Shown here one piece after another: positions 42,011 through 51,111 of a stretch of DNA of 64,000 nucleotides (position 1 is the stretch's first letter; every line of letters begins with the position of its first letter). Made by a program: the position numbers and the translations under genes. Below the pieces are notes generated by a model. It did no database searches, was not told the origin of the DNA, and saw nothing but the letters and a program-made list of their open reading frames with translations. The stretch comes from Arthrobacter sp. B6 (lineage in GTDB: Bacteria > Actinomycetota > Actinomycetes > Actinomycetales > Micrococcaceae), in assembly GCF_001663775.1 (NCBI RefSeq), contig NZ_KV467168.1:2082870-2146869 (forward strand), written 5' to 3'.

Positions 42011-42550
42011 CTACTCAACCGCCCCGGCCGTGGGGACGCCATCGAAGTCGCCGAAGCCGTCGAAGGGTGCCAGGTCGTCAAAGTCCGGGGCTCGGGCAGC
42101 CAGGGCGCTGATGCGTTCACCGTTCAGCGTCGCTGCGGGTTCGATGAGGGACCACGGATACAGCACAAAAGCCCTCTCCGCAGCGCGGGGATGCGGCAGG
42201 GTCAGGACGGGGTCGTCGCTGGTGAAGTCCCCGTAGGTGATGATGTCGACGTCGAGTGTCCGCGGCCCCCAGCGCACCTCACGGACGCGGTGATGCTTGT
42301 TCTCCACGGACTGGCAGTGCTGCAGGAGCTTCGCCGGGGACAGGGTGGTTTCCACGGTCATGACCATGTTCAGGAAGTCCGGTTGGCCTGCGGGGCCGCC
42401 CACGGCCTTGGTCTGCACCACCGGGGAGACTGCCAGCAGCCGGACTTCCGGAGGATCCACCAGGTCGGCAACGGCTTCGGACAGGGTGTCGTTCCGTTCG
42501 CCCAGGTTACTGCCGAGCGCGAGCACCGCCTTGGTGTAGCCGGTGGTCAT
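42011..42550 (-). CDS. folK: 2-amino-4-hydroxy-6-hydroxymethyldihydropteridine pyrophosphokinase
   Basis: 179 residues. ALGSNLGERNDTL begins the fold and RWGPRTLDVDIITYGD is the HPPK signature, with catalytic Asp pair in DVD. It transfers pyrophosphate from ATP to hydroxymethyl-dihydropterin. It overlaps folB by four bases. The C-terminal 30 residues are Asp/Phe/Gly-rich and extra. Confidence 0.95.
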   Translation of the reverse strand: MTTGYTKAVLALGSNLGERNDTLSEAVADLVDPPEVRLLAVSPVVQTKAVGGPAGQPDFLNMVMTVETTLSPAKLLQHCQSVENKHHRVREVRWGPRTLDVDIITYGDFTSDDPVLTLPHPRAAERAFVLYPWSLIEPAATLNGERISALAARAPDFDDLAPFDGFGDFDGVPTAGAVE

Positions 42551-42906
42551 TTCCGCTCCCGGTATACGCTGACGGACACGTCACCGAAGGGAACTTCGAT
42601 GGGCGCCTTGGGTTTGTGGACGGTGACCTCCACGGCATGGAGCCGGTACTCGCTGAGCAGGTCATCCGCAATCCGCACGGCCAGGGCCTCGATCAGGTTA
42701 AGCGGCTCGCCGGTGATCCAGCCGGTGATGCGCTCCGCCACCTCGCCGTAGTGCGCAGTGTCCCGGACGTCGTCCGAGGCGGCAGCCGGGGAAAAATCGA
42801 GGTGCAGCACTGCATCCACCACAAAGGGCTGGCCGTCGCGGCGTTCGAAATCGAACACGCCATGATGGCCGACGGCTGTGACACCGCTCAGCGTAATCCT
42901 GTCCAT
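42547..42906 (-). CDS. folB: Dihydroneopterin aldolase
   Basis: 119 residues. ITLSGVTAVGHHGVFDFERRDGQPFVVD and LIEALAVRIADDLL then VEVTVHKPKAPI are canonical, including the Glu of LIEALA and Lys of HKPKAP for the pterin site. It cleaves dihydroneopterin to hydroxymethyl-dihydropterin plus glycolaldehyde. Located 13 bases after folP. Confidence 0.95.
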   Translation of the reverse strand: MDRITLSGVTAVGHHGVFDFERRDGQPFVVDAVLHLDFSPAAASDDVRDTAHYGEVAERITGWITGEPLNLIEALAVRIADDLLSEYRLHAVEVTVHKPKAPIEVPFGDVSVSVYRERK

Positions 42907-42919
42907 GGGTCCCCCGGCC

Positions 42920-43840
42920 CTAGTGTGCGGTGCGGGCAGCAGCCAACCGTGAGGCTACCTTGACGGCGTCAAGGCTGGGGCCGACGTCGTGCACGCGGAC
43001 CGCCCAGGCCCCGCGGAACGCGCTGATGGCGGTGATGGCCGCGGTGGCGGCGTCCCGCTCTTCGGGCGCGGCGGACTTCCCGGCCACCGTGAGCAGCGTG
43101 CCCAGGAAGCGCTTGCGGGAGGCCCCCACCAGGACCTTGTGGCCCAGGCTTTCCAGCTGGTCCAGGTGCTGCAGGAGCTCCCAGTTCTGGGCGTCGTTCT
43201 TGGCGAAACCCAGGCCCGGGTCCACGATGATCTGGTCCTGGCTGACCCCGGCTGCGTAGAGCTTGTCCCGCACCCCTGCGAGTTCGGCCACGACTTCGCC
43301 TGCAACGTCCTTGTACTCAGCCAGCGAATTCATGGTGCGGGCGTCACCGCGGCGGTGCGTAAGGATGTAGGGAACCTTGGAAGCGGCCACGAGCTCTGCC
43401 ATTTCCGGCTCCATGGTGAGGCCGGAGATGTCGTTGATGATGGCTGCTCCGGCTTCCACGGCAGCAGCTGCGGTGGAGGCATGCGTGGTGTCGATGCTGA
43501 CCAGCGCGCCCGCCTTGACCAGGGCTTCGATCACCGGGATGACCCGCCGCTGTTCCTCGTCCGGGTTGACGTCCTCGGCGCCGGGGCGGGTCGATTCGCC
43601 GCCGACGTCGATGATGTCCGCCCCTGCGTAGAACATGCGGAGGCCGGCCGCGATGGCGGTGTCCGGCGTCGGGTGCTTGCCGCCGTCGCTGAAGGAGTCC
43701 GGCGTGACATTCAGGATGCCCATGACCAGGGTGCGGTCGGCGGGCAGGTCGGCGAACTTCGCGGCCGGACGCGGTTTGCGCAGGATGGGCAGCGGGGATG
43801 TTGCGGGCCCGGTTCCCGGGGCTGCAGCTAGTGAGTCCAT
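42920..43840 (-). CDS. folP: Dihydropteroate synthase
   Basis: 306 residues. VMGILNVTPDSFSDGG and DVGGESTRPGA are the two DHPS signatures; DPGLGFAKN and GASRKRF are the remaining loops. It joins pterin pyrophosphate and p-aminobenzoate and is the sulfonamide target. A 35-residue N-terminal lead is Pro/Ala-rich. ATG 43840 lies ten bases after the folE stop. Confidence 0.97.
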   Translation of the reverse strand: MDSLAAAPGTGPATSPLPILRKPRPAAKFADLPADRTLVMGILNVTPDSFSDGGKHPTPDTAIAAGLRMFYAGADIIDVGGESTRPGAEDVNPDEEQRRVIPVIEALVKAGALVSIDTTHASTAAAAVEAGAAIINDISGLTMEPEMAELVAASKVPYILTHRRGDARTMNSLAEYKDVAGEVVAELAGVRDKLYAAGVSQDQIIVDPGLGFAKNDAQNWELLQHLDQLESLGHKVLVGASRKRFLGTLLTVAGKSAAPEERDAATAAITAISAFRGAWAVRVHDVGPSLDAVKVASRLAAARTAH

Positions 43841-43850
43841 GGTCTGATAA

Positions 43851-44492
43851 TTACCTTCCGAGGATGAGGCTCATGGCTTCGGCGCGGGTGGCCGGGTCAT
43901 GGAGCTGCCCGCGTACCGCACTGGTGACGGTCTTCGCACCGGGCTTGCGGATACCGCGCATGGACATGCACATGTGTTCGCATTCAACCACGACGATTGC
44001 GCCGCGGGGTTTGAGGTGGCTGACCATCGCTTCGACGATCTGGGTGGTGAGCCGCTCCTGCACTTGGGGGCGGCGGGCGTAGATGTCCACCAGCCGTGCC
44101 AGCTTGCTCAGTCCGGTCACTTTGCCGTCGTGCGAGGGAATGTAGCCCACATGCGCCACCCCGTGGAACGGCACCAGGTGGTGCTCGCAGGTGGAATAGA
44201 ACGGGATGTCCTTGACCAGGACCAGTTCTTCGTGGTCCAGGTCAAACGTGGTGGACAGGATTTCCGCGGGATCGTGGTGCAGCCCGGCGAACACTTCGGC
44301 ATAGGCCTTGGCCACCCGTTTCGGGGTGTCCTGCAGCCCGCCGCGGTCCGGGTCCTCGCCGATGGCCAGCAGGATTTCGCGGACGGCAGCTTCGATCCGC
44401 GGCCGGTCCACTTTCTCGTGCTTCTTGTGGTGGTGGCCGTCCACCGCCGGGTGTCCGGCGGAGGAGTGGGTGTCGTCGTCGAAGTGGTTCAC
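43851..44492 (-). CDS. folE: GTP cyclohydrolase I
   Basis: 213 residues. [25 protein letters not shown] has the zinc Cys and His; [15 protein letters not shown] has the second zinc Cys (type IA enzyme). GTG 44492 gives a His-rich lead (GHHHKKHEK) that may bind metal. First step of folate synthesis. It follows ftsH by ten bases, an arrangement known in actinobacteria. Confidence 0.96.
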   Translation of the reverse strand: MNHFDDDTHSSAGHPAVDGHHHKKHEKVDRPRIEAAVREILLAIGEDPDRGGLQDTPKRVAKAYAEVFAGLHHDPAEILSTTFDLDHEELVLVKDIPFYSTCEHHLVPFHGVAHVGYIPSHDGKVTGLSKLARLVDIYARRPQVQERLTTQIVEAMVSHLKPRGAIVVVECEHMCMSMRGIRKPGAKTVTSAVRGQLHDPATRAEAMSLILGR

Positions 44493-44502
44493 AGAAGAAA
44501 GC

Positions 44503-46566
44503 TTAGCCGTGGACGCCGTCAGGCCCCGAGTCGGGGACGCCGCCCTGGAAGGCTGCGTCCTCGGGAACGCCCTGCGGGTGTGGGGGTAGCGCGTCCAGCG
44601 GCTCCTCGAGGCGGGCCTCTTTGGCTTCCTCCTGGGCCTCGCGTTCGGCCTTTTCCAGGCGCGACTCCACAGGTCCGGACTTCTGGACCGGCCGGGTCTC
44701 CTTGGAGAGCCACACTTCGCGGAAGTCACGCTTGCGGATATTCGTGAAGATGTCCGCGATCTCGGCCTGGTTGAGGGTTTCGCGTTCCAGGAGCTCGAGC
44801 GCCAGCTGGTCCAGGACATCACGGTTCTCGGTGAGGATCGCGTAAGCCTCGTCATGCGCCTGGTCGATCAGGCGGCGCACTTCCTCGTCCACCACGTAGG
44901 CGATCTGGTCGGAGTAGTTGCGCTCGTGCCCGGCGTCGCGGCCCAGGAACGGCTCGCCGCCCCCCTGCCCCAGGCGCACAGCACCCACCCGTTCGCTCAT
45001 GCCGTATTCGGTGACCATCTTGCGGGCCGTGCCGGTGGCCTTCTCGATGTCATTCGAAGCGCCCGTGGACGGATCATGGAAGACGATTTCTTCGGCAACA
45101 CGTCCACCCATGGCGTAGGCCATCTGGTCCAGCAGCTCGTTGCGCGTGACCGAATATTTGTCGTTATCCGGCACCACCATGGTGTAACCCAGGGCGCGGC
45201 CACGGGGCAGGATGGTGATCTTGGTGACGGGGGCCGAATTGCGGAGGGCAGCGGCCACCAGGGCGTGTCCGCCTTCGTGGTACGCGGTGATTTTGCGCTC
45301 GTGCTCCTTCATGACGCGGCTGCGCTTCTGCGGACCCGCCATGACGCGGTCGATGGCCTCGTCCAGGGCGCGGTCATCGATGAGGTTCGCGTTGGAGCGG
45401 GCGGTCAGCAGGGCGGCTTCGTTCAGCACGTTGGCGAGGTCGGCGCCGGTGTAGCCGGGGGTCTTCTTGGCGACTGCCTTGAGGTCGACACCCTGGGCCA
45501 TGGGCTTGCCCTTGGCGTGGACCTGCAGGATCTGGTCGCGGCCGATCATGTCCGGCGCTTCCACGCCGATCTGGCGGTCGAAACGGCCCGGACGCAGCAG
45601 TGCCGGGTCCAGGACGTCCGGACGGTTGGTTGCGGCAATGAGGATCACGTTGGTTTTGACGTCGAAGCCGTCCATTTCAACCAGGAGCTGGTTGAGGGTC
45701 TGCTCGCGTTCGTCGTTGCCGCCGCCGATGCCGGCGCCGCGGTGGCGGCCGACGGCGTCGATTTCGTCAACGAAGATGATGGCTGGCGAGTTGGCCTTGG
45801 CCTGCTCGAACAGGTCACGGACCCGGGAGGCGCCGACGCCGACGAACATTTCCACGAAGTCGGAGCCGGAGATGGAGAAGAAGGGGACGCCTGCTTCGCC
45901 TGCGACGGCGCGGGCCAGGAGGGTCTTGCCGGTTCCGGGAGGGCCGTAGAGCAGCACACCCTTGGGGATCTTGGCGCCCACTGCCTGGAATTTGGCGGGT
46001 TCCTGCAGGAACTCCTTGATTTCCTGCAGTTCCTCCACGGCTTCATCGGCACCGGCGACGTCCACGAAGGTCACCTGCGGCATGTCCTTGCTGACCATCT
46101 TGGCCTTGGACTTGCCGAACTGCATGATCTTGGATCCGCCGCCCTGCATGCGCGTCATCAGGAACCAGAACAGCGCACCGAGGAGGATCACGGGGATCAG
46201 GAGCGAGAGCAGGCCGGAGAACCAGTTGCTCTCGATTGGCTGGTCCGTGTAGCCGCTGGCGGGCCTGGCGTCCGTGACGGCCTTGACCACGTCCACTGCG
46301 CGGGCGTCCACGAAGAAGAACTGGACGCTCTTGCCCTTGTCCTGCCCGTCGAGCTGCAGGTTTTCCTTGAGCACCAGGTCCACGCGGTTTTCGCCGTCAA
46401 AGATCTTCGCCTGCTCAACCTGGTTGTCAGCCAGCAGCTCAAGGCCCTTGTCCGTGTCGATCCGGGCGGCACCGCCGGGAGCCAGGGTTGCAAAGGCGAC
46501 AAGGAGCATGCCAATCACAACAACGATCCAGATGCCCGGGCCCTTGAAGAAACTCTTAGCTTTCAT
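44503..46566 (-). CDS. ftsH: ATP-dependent zinc metalloprotease FtsH
   Basis: 687 residues. Membrane helices at about 11-29 and 117-137 flank an extracytoplasmic region. The AAA+ domain has Walker A GPPGTGKT (208-215), Walker [10 protein letters not shown], and [22 protein letters not shown]. The M41 protease motif is HEGGH (430-434). It degrades membrane and regulatory proteins. In relatives hpt lies just upstream; here a LacI gene intervenes, and 46567-46815 would hold the ftsH promoter. Confidence 0.98.
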   Translation of the reverse strand: MKAKSFFKGPGIWIVVVIGMLLVAFATLAPGGAARIDTDKGLELLADNQVEQAKIFDGENRVDLVLKENLQLDGQDKGKSVQFFFVDARAVDVVKAVTDARPASGYTDQPIESNWFSGLLSLLIPVILLGALFWFLMTRMQGGGSKIMQFGKSKAKMVSKDMPQVTFVDVAGADEAVEELQEIKEFLQEPAKFQAVGAKIPKGVLLYGPPGTGKTLLARAVAGEAGVPFFSISGSDFVEMFVGVGASRVRDLFEQAKANSPAIIFVDEIDAVGRHRGAGIGGGNDEREQTLNQLLVEMDGFDVKTNVILIAATNRPDVLDPALLRPGRFDRQIGVEAPDMIGRDQILQVHAKGKPMAQGVDLKAVAKKTPGYTGADLANVLNEAALLTARSNANLIDDRALDEAIDRVMAGPQKRSRVMKEHERKITAYHEGGHALVAAALRNSAPVTKITILPRGRALGYTMVVPDNDKYSVTRNELLDQMAYAMGGRVAEEIVFHDPSTGASNDIEKATGTARKMVTEYGMSERVGAVRLGQGGGEPFLGRDAGHERNYSDQIAYVVDEEVRRLIDQAHDEAYAILTENRDVLDQLALELLERETLNQAEIADIFTNIRKRDFREVWLSKETRPVQKSGPVESRLEKAEREAQEEAKEARLEEPLDALPPHPQGVPEDAAFQGGVPDSGPDGVHG

Positions 46567-46815
46567 CTGTTCGGGGATCCGCCCCGTCCCTCCTGGTAGT
46601 GCTGCACGGCGAGTGGTCTGCGCGCGTGTGGTGCTGCGTCAGCTTCTAGCTATACACCGTTCGGAGTAAATCACGCACGGTATGGCACAAAAGTTCCCTG
46701 TGGGCGTAGCTGCCTGAGGACGTCAGGACGCGGACGCCGCAGGTCAGCCGGCCGGGTAAACAGCCAGTTTCCGACGGGTGGCCGCGCCGCCCCCTGCGAA
46801 TGCCCGGAACCGGAA

Positions 46816-47859
46816 TCACAGTGGTGGCGCCGCCACGGAGTCGCGGACCACCACCGGGCAGTCCAGGACGGTGGGGCGCAACGCCATCAGGCCGAGGTCC
46901 GCTTTGCCCTCGATGGCGTCGATCAGGTTTTGGGTTGCCCACGCGCCCATTTCGTAGTGCGGCAGGGCCACCGTGGTCAGGCCCGGGTGCAGGTTGGCCG
47001 CGATGAGTTCCTGGTCGTCGAAGCCCACCACGGACAGGTCCCCTGGAATGGACAATCCGAGTTCCGCCGCGGCCCTGTATGCGCCCATGGCCATCCGGTC
47101 GTTGTAGCAGAACAGCCCGGTGGGCCGGCCCGGGCGGGCCAGGATCCGGCGGGCCGCCTCATAGCCTCCCTGCACTTCGGAGGGCTCCGACTCGACAGGT
47201 GCCGCGCCGCCGTCGAGCCCTGCCTCCGTCAGCGTGGCCCGGAAGCCGCGGAGCCGGTCCCGGGTGGCCGGGACGTCGTCGGTGTTGTTGAGGAAGCCGA
47301 TCCGGGTATGGCCGGCGGCCAGGAGGCATCCGACGGCGGCACGGGCACCGCCTTCCTCGTCCGGCACCACGGCGGTGACGCTGCCACCGGTGCTCACGGC
47401 GTCCACAAGCACCGCCGGCACGCCGCCAAGGTTGGAGGGCACCTGAATGTGCCGGTGGTACATGGTGGCATAGAGAATGCCGTCCACGCGGCGCTCAAGG
47501 AGGGCCTCGACGTCGGCCTCCCGGGATTCGGGGCTCGCGTTCCCGGACGTGTTGATGATCATCAGGTTGTAGCCGCGGGCGCGGGCGGCCTCGTCCGCGC
47601 CCAGGATTATCCTGCCCGCATGGGGTGTGGTGGCGATATCCTCGCTGACCAGGCCAAGCATTCCGGTGCGCTGTGTGCGCAGCGCCTGGGCAAGGCGGTT
47701 GGGCCCGTAGCCGAGCTGCTCGGCCACGGACTTTACCTTGTCCCTGGTTTCCGGGCTGATCCGTGCGTACGACACATCATTCAGGACATGGGAGACCGTG
47801 GTCACAGACACTCCGGCTGCGAAGGCTACGTCCTTGATGCCTACGTTCTTGTTGCTCAA
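46816..47859 (-). CDS. LacI-family transcriptional regulator
   Basis: 347 residues. The HTH IKDVAFAAGVSVTTVSHVLND and hinge PNRLAQALRTQRTGMLGLV are typical. The effector domain has IGFLNNTDDVPATRDRL and LSVVGFDDQELIAA. It is placed between hpt and ftsH, which are normally adjacent, and its target genes are not next to it. A 20-bp-arm palindrome follows its start on the upstream side. Confidence 0.92.
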   Translation of the reverse strand: MSNKNVGIKDVAFAAGVSVTTVSHVLNDVSYARISPETRDKVKSVAEQLGYGPNRLAQALRTQRTGMLGLVSEDIATTPHAGRIILGADEAARARGYNLMIINTSGNASPESREADVEALLERRVDGILYATMYHRHIQVPSNLGGVPAVLVDAVSTGGSVTAVVPDEEGGARAAVGCLLAAGHTRIGFLNNTDDVPATRDRLRGFRATLTEAGLDGGAAPVESEPSEVQGGYEAARRILARPGRPTGLFCYNDRMAMGAYRAAAELGLSIPGDLSVVGFDDQELIAANLHPGLTTVALPHYEMGAWATQNLIDAIEGKADLGLMALRPTVLDCPVVVRDSVAAPPL

Positions 47860-47924
47860 CGGTCTCCCACGTCCTCTGGTTATGTGGTCCTGTGCTTCAG
47901 GCTTGGGCAGCGCCTTAAATGCAG

Positions 47925-47981
47925 CGAGATGGCATTTCGCGGCAATGTCCAGTCCTGGGACTGCCGCGAAATGCCATCTCG
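47925..47981. repeat. Perfect 20-bp-arm palindrome between hpt and LacI
   Basis: Arms 47925-47944 (CGAGATGGCATTTCGCGGCA) and 47962-47981 are exactly complementary, and the 17-base loop itself contains GTCC...GGAC. It lies 12 bases beyond the hpt stop. It resembles no other repeat in the window in sequence, only in design. Confidence 0.88.
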
Positions 47982-47993
47982 TGGGGAGAGCGG

Positions 47994-48545
47994 TTACTCG
48001 TAGACGTGCGGCGCCAGGGTGCCCACGAAGTCAAGGTTGCGGTACTTCTCGGCGTAGTCCAGGCCGTAGCCCACGACGAACTCGTTGGGGATGTCATAGC
48101 CCACGTACTTAACGTCGATCTCCACCTTGGCGGCGGTGGGCTTGCGGAAGGCGGTGCAGACTTCCACGGAGGCGGTGCCGCGGGACTCCAGGTTGGTCTT
48201 CAGCCAGGAGAGGGTAAGGCCGGAATCGATGATGTCCTCGACGATCAGGACGTCCTTGCCCATGAGGTCTGTGTCCAGGTCCTTCAGGATGCGGACAACC
48301 CCCGAGGACTGGGTGCCGGAGCCGTACGAGGAAACAGCCATCCAGTCCATGGAGATGTGGCTGTGGAGTGCCCGTGCGAGGTCTGCCATGACCATCACCG
48401 CACCCTTGAGCACACCAACAATGAGGATTTCACGGCCTTCGTAGTCCTTGTCGATCTCGGCAGCGAGTTCGGAGATCCGCTGCTGGATCTGTTCCTTGGT
48501 GTAGAGAACGTGCTTGAGGTCTGCCTGGACGTCGTTTGAATCCAC
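47994..48545 (-). CDS. hpt: Hypoxanthine phosphoribosyltransferase
   Basis: 183 residues. PRPP-binding loop VLIVEDIIDSGLTLSWL, the catalytic loop SSYGSGTQSSG, and FVVGYGLDYAEKYRNL are canonical. It salvages hypoxanthine/guanine. GTG 48545 is chosen because AGGAG lies six bases upstream. Transcribed after tilS (30 bases), as is common. Confidence 0.96.
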   Translation of the reverse strand: MDSNDVQADLKHVLYTKEQIQQRISELAAEIDKDYEGREILIVGVLKGAVMVMADLARALHSHISMDWMAVSSYGSGTQSSGVVRILKDLDTDLMGKDVLIVEDIIDSGLTLSWLKTNLESRGTASVEVCTAFRKPTAAKVEIDVKYVGYDIPNEFVVGYGLDYAEKYRNLDFVGTLAPHVYE

Positions 48546-48575
48546 CAATGGCTCCTGTGTAGATGCGGGGTGCGA

Positions 48576-49751
48576 CTATTTTTGGGGCGGTTTTTGAGGC
48601 CGGAATACTAGCTTCCCACAGCGGGCGCCTTCCCGGGGAACGGGACTGCCGCCGCCGGGCAGGCCAGCGTCCGCGTCCGGCCGGTTTGCCACCCCCAGCT
48701 GGGCCAGCGACAGCCGGTACACACTCACGCCGCCGGGAAGCTCAACCGGCCCGGCCGATCCCTGCCGCCGCAACAGCGCTTCCGCCGCCAAAAGGCGCTG
48801 GTAGCTGGGCTGCTGGCCCCCGACGTCGGCCGCGGCCTTGGCGATGACCCGGAACCTGATGGCCGGCGCCAGTTCCCCCAGCGCCACCTCCGGAAGGCTC
48901 ACTTCAGGGCCGGAGCGCTCCGCCAGGGCGGCAAAAGTGCTTTCCGCCACGTCCTCGAGGTAATCGGCATCCAACTGGAGGATGGACGCGGTCCTTGCCA
49001 GGGATTCTGCGACGCCGGGCCCGAGCTTCTCTTCGAGCAGCGGCAGCACTTCCACCCGCGTCCTGGAACGGGCAAACGACGGGTCGGCGTTGCTTGGGTC
49101 ATGCCAGGGCTCAAGTTCCTCGACGTCACAGATCTCCAGCGTGTCTGCACGGCGGAGTCCCAGGAACGGCCGCAGCAGGATTCCGCGGGCGGGCCTCATC
49201 CCGGCCAGGGACCTGGTTCCCGAGCCGCGGGCCAGCCCGAGCAGCACCTGTTCGGCCTGGTCGTCCAGCGTGTGCCCCAGCAGGATCGCATCGGCCGCCT
49301 GTTCAGCCGCGGCGGCCTCAAGGGCAGCGTGGCGCGCGTCGCGGGCGGCAGCTTCGGGTCCCATGCCGGTGGGTGCAACCACCACCGTCCGGACCTCCAC
49401 CGGTGCGAGGCCCAGCTCCCCCAGGGTGTGTGCGGTCCGGGCGGCCACTTCGGCTGAGCCGGCCTGCAGCTGGTGGTCCACCACTACCGCTCCCGCCGTC
49501 ACGGGATGCCCGTCCACATGACCGCGGCGGGCAAAATAGGCTGCGACGGCGGCGAGGGCCAGGGAGTCGGGCCCGCCGCTGCAGGCCACCACCACGTGCG
49601 CCGGATAGCCGGCGTCGGCCAGGGCGTTCCGGAGTGCTTTGCGCGCCGTGCCAACGATGGGCGCCAGCCTGCCGGGCCGCCGTCGTCCGCTGTGGAAACC
49701 GGAACCGGTGTCAGGAGCCGCGGCAGAATCAGGGTGGGACGGTTTGGGCAA
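48576..49751 (-). CDS. tilS: tRNA(Ile)-lysidine synthetase
   Basis: 391 residues. PP-loop motif VVACSGGPDSLALAAV (58-63 core), ILLGHTLDDQAEQVLLGLARGSG, and R-RPFLGLRRADT are TilS hallmarks. It converts C34 of tRNA-Ile(CAU) to lysidine, an essential step. The TTG start is fused to the upstream stop (TAATTG), so translation is coupled to the metalloprotease gene. Confidence 0.95.
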   Translation of the reverse strand: MPKPSHPDSAAAPDTGSGFHSGRRRPGRLAPIVGTARKALRNALADAGYPAHVVVACSGGPDSLALAAVAAYFARRGHVDGHPVTAGAVVVDHQLQAGSAEVAARTAHTLGELGLAPVEVRTVVVAPTGMGPEAAARDARHAALEAAAAEQAADAILLGHTLDDQAEQVLLGLARGSGTRSLAGMRPARGILLRPFLGLRRADTLEICDVEELEPWHDPSNADPSFARSRTRVEVLPLLEEKLGPGVAESLARTASILQLDADYLEDVAESTFAALAERSGPEVSLPEVALGELAPAIRFRVIAKAAADVGGQQPSYQRLLAAEALLRRQGSAGPVELPGGVSVYRLSLAQLGVANRPDADAGLPGGGSPVPREGARCGKLVFRPQKPPQK

Positions 49752-50894
49752 TTAGAGGCCCATCCGGTCAAGCCAGATCCTGGCGTCATGGATTTCGGGT
49801 TCGGTGGGCAGGTTGTCGGCGGACTCCCAGACCCTGTTGAAACCCTCCATCCCGGCAACATCCACTACGGCGCGGACGAACTTGGCGCCGTCGGAGTACT
49901 GTCGCATCTTGGCGTCCAGGCCCAGCAGGTTGCGGATGAATTTTTCGATCACGCCGCGGTCCTTGCCACGGTCGTTGAAGCGCTGCCGGATGGTCTTCAC
50001 GGAGGGCACAATGCTGGCGTCGACGGCGTCCATCACCACGTTCGCATGGCCTTCCAGCAGGCTCATCACGGCCGTGAGGTGGGACAGGGACGCCTTCTCT
50101 TCCGGGTTCTGCAGCAGGTCCAGGATGGCGCCGCGGCCGGGCGTGCTGCCAGCGGCGCTTCTGTCCTTGAGGGAACGCGCAGCGGCGGAGGCACGCTCCA
50201 GGAGGGAGTCAACGTTTCCGAGCAGGTGCCCGCTGAGGTTATCGATCTCGGACAACATATGGTGGCGCAGCCAGGGCGCGGCGGCGAACTGCACGCGGTG
50301 GGTCTGTTCGTGCAGGCAGACCCACAGCCGGAAGTCCTCCGGCGTGACGTTAAGTTCGCGCTCAACCGCCACGATGTTGGGGGCCACCAGCAGCAGCCTG
50401 CCGCCGGCCGGCGCCTTGGAGCCTTCGGCCAGGGCAGCGAAGGGATCATACTGTCCCAGGACCTTGCTGGAGAGGAAGGCCAGGACGGCGCCCAGCTGGC
50501 TGCCGGTGATGGCACCGCTGACGCTCGCCGCGGCGGGGCTGACCGTTCCGCGCCGGCTTTCCAGCATTTTCTCCATGGCCGGCTTGAGCATCACGGCGAA
50601 ACTTTGGGTGTTGGCCTTGGCCCAGGATGCCCGGTCCACCACCAGGACCGACGAGTCCCGCAGGTCCCGCGCTGCCTCCAGGCCGGTGATGTGGTGAACG
50701 TGGTGCACGGAGGCGTCTGCGAGCCGCCGCAGGCTGTCCACGGCCTCGCCGATCTCAGCTGAAGACAATATTGGCCCCGCCGGTGCCAGCCGCGCGGCGG
50801 TGGAAGCGGCGAGGTCCCAGTTGATCAGGGCCTGGGCGGGGCTGGACGACGCCGGTGCTGACGAATCACGTGCAGTGGACTCCATAGTTCCCAT
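49752..50894 (-). CDS. Zinc-dependent metalloprotease (DUF2342 / F420-associated family)
   Basis: 380 residues. Zincin motif HEQTHRVQF with further Glu in LLEGHANVVMDAVDA; PNIVAVERELNVTPEDFRLWVCLHE precedes it. This is the actinobacterial DUF2342 family, often labelled coenzyme F420 biosynthesis associated from context only. Encoded between dacB and tilS as usual. Start could be 50885. Substrate unknown. Confidence 0.88.
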   Translation of the reverse strand: MGTMESTARDSSAPASSSPAQALINWDLAASTAARLAPAGPILSSAEIGEAVDSLRRLADASVHHVHHITGLEAARDLRDSSVLVVDRASWAKANTQSFAVMLKPAMEKMLESRRGTVSPAAASVSGAITGSQLGAVLAFLSSKVLGQYDPFAALAEGSKAPAGGRLLLVAPNIVAVERELNVTPEDFRLWVCLHEQTHRVQFAAAPWLRHHMLSEIDNLSGHLLGNVDSLLERASAAARSLKDRSAAGSTPGRGAILDLLQNPEEKASLSHLTAVMSLLEGHANVVMDAVDASIVPSVKTIRQRFNDRGKDRGVIEKFIRNLLGLDAKMRQYSDGAKFVRAVVDVAGMEGFNRVWESADNLPTEPEIHDARIWLDRMGL

Positions 50895-51000
50895 CAGAAC
50901 ACAGCGGGCCGCGGATAGCCCTTAAGTTCGCTGACCGGCGAACAGGGCCCCCGGCCCGCACGGACGGTTCTGGCCAGCACGGACGGCGCTGCCCAGGACC

Positions 51001-51076
51001 GCTTGTGCGGGGCCGGAGCGCTTGTGCGGGGCAGGACCGCTTGTGCGGGGCAGGACCGCTTGTGCGGGGCAGGACC
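51001..51076. repeat. Tandem repeat, four copies of a 19-bp unit
   Basis: Unit GCTTGTGCGGGGCAGGACC is repeated at 51001-51019 (three changes), 51020-51038, 51039-51057 and 51058-51076; the last three are identical. It lies between the dacB stop and the metalloprotease start. Possible strain-variable locus. Confidence 0.95.
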
Positions 51077-51111
51077 GGCGGCAGCTTTGCCTGCGACCGG
51101 GCCCATTCTTC

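Noticed and set aside
44854..46599. A 581-codon plus-strand frame opposite ftsH
   Set aside because: Antisense shadow of ftsH; its sequence is V/H/D/G-rich without any recognisable motif.
51001..51076. A CRISPR array or iterated binding site
   Set aside because: Units are directly abutting with no spacers. There is no adjacent regulator or replication gene.
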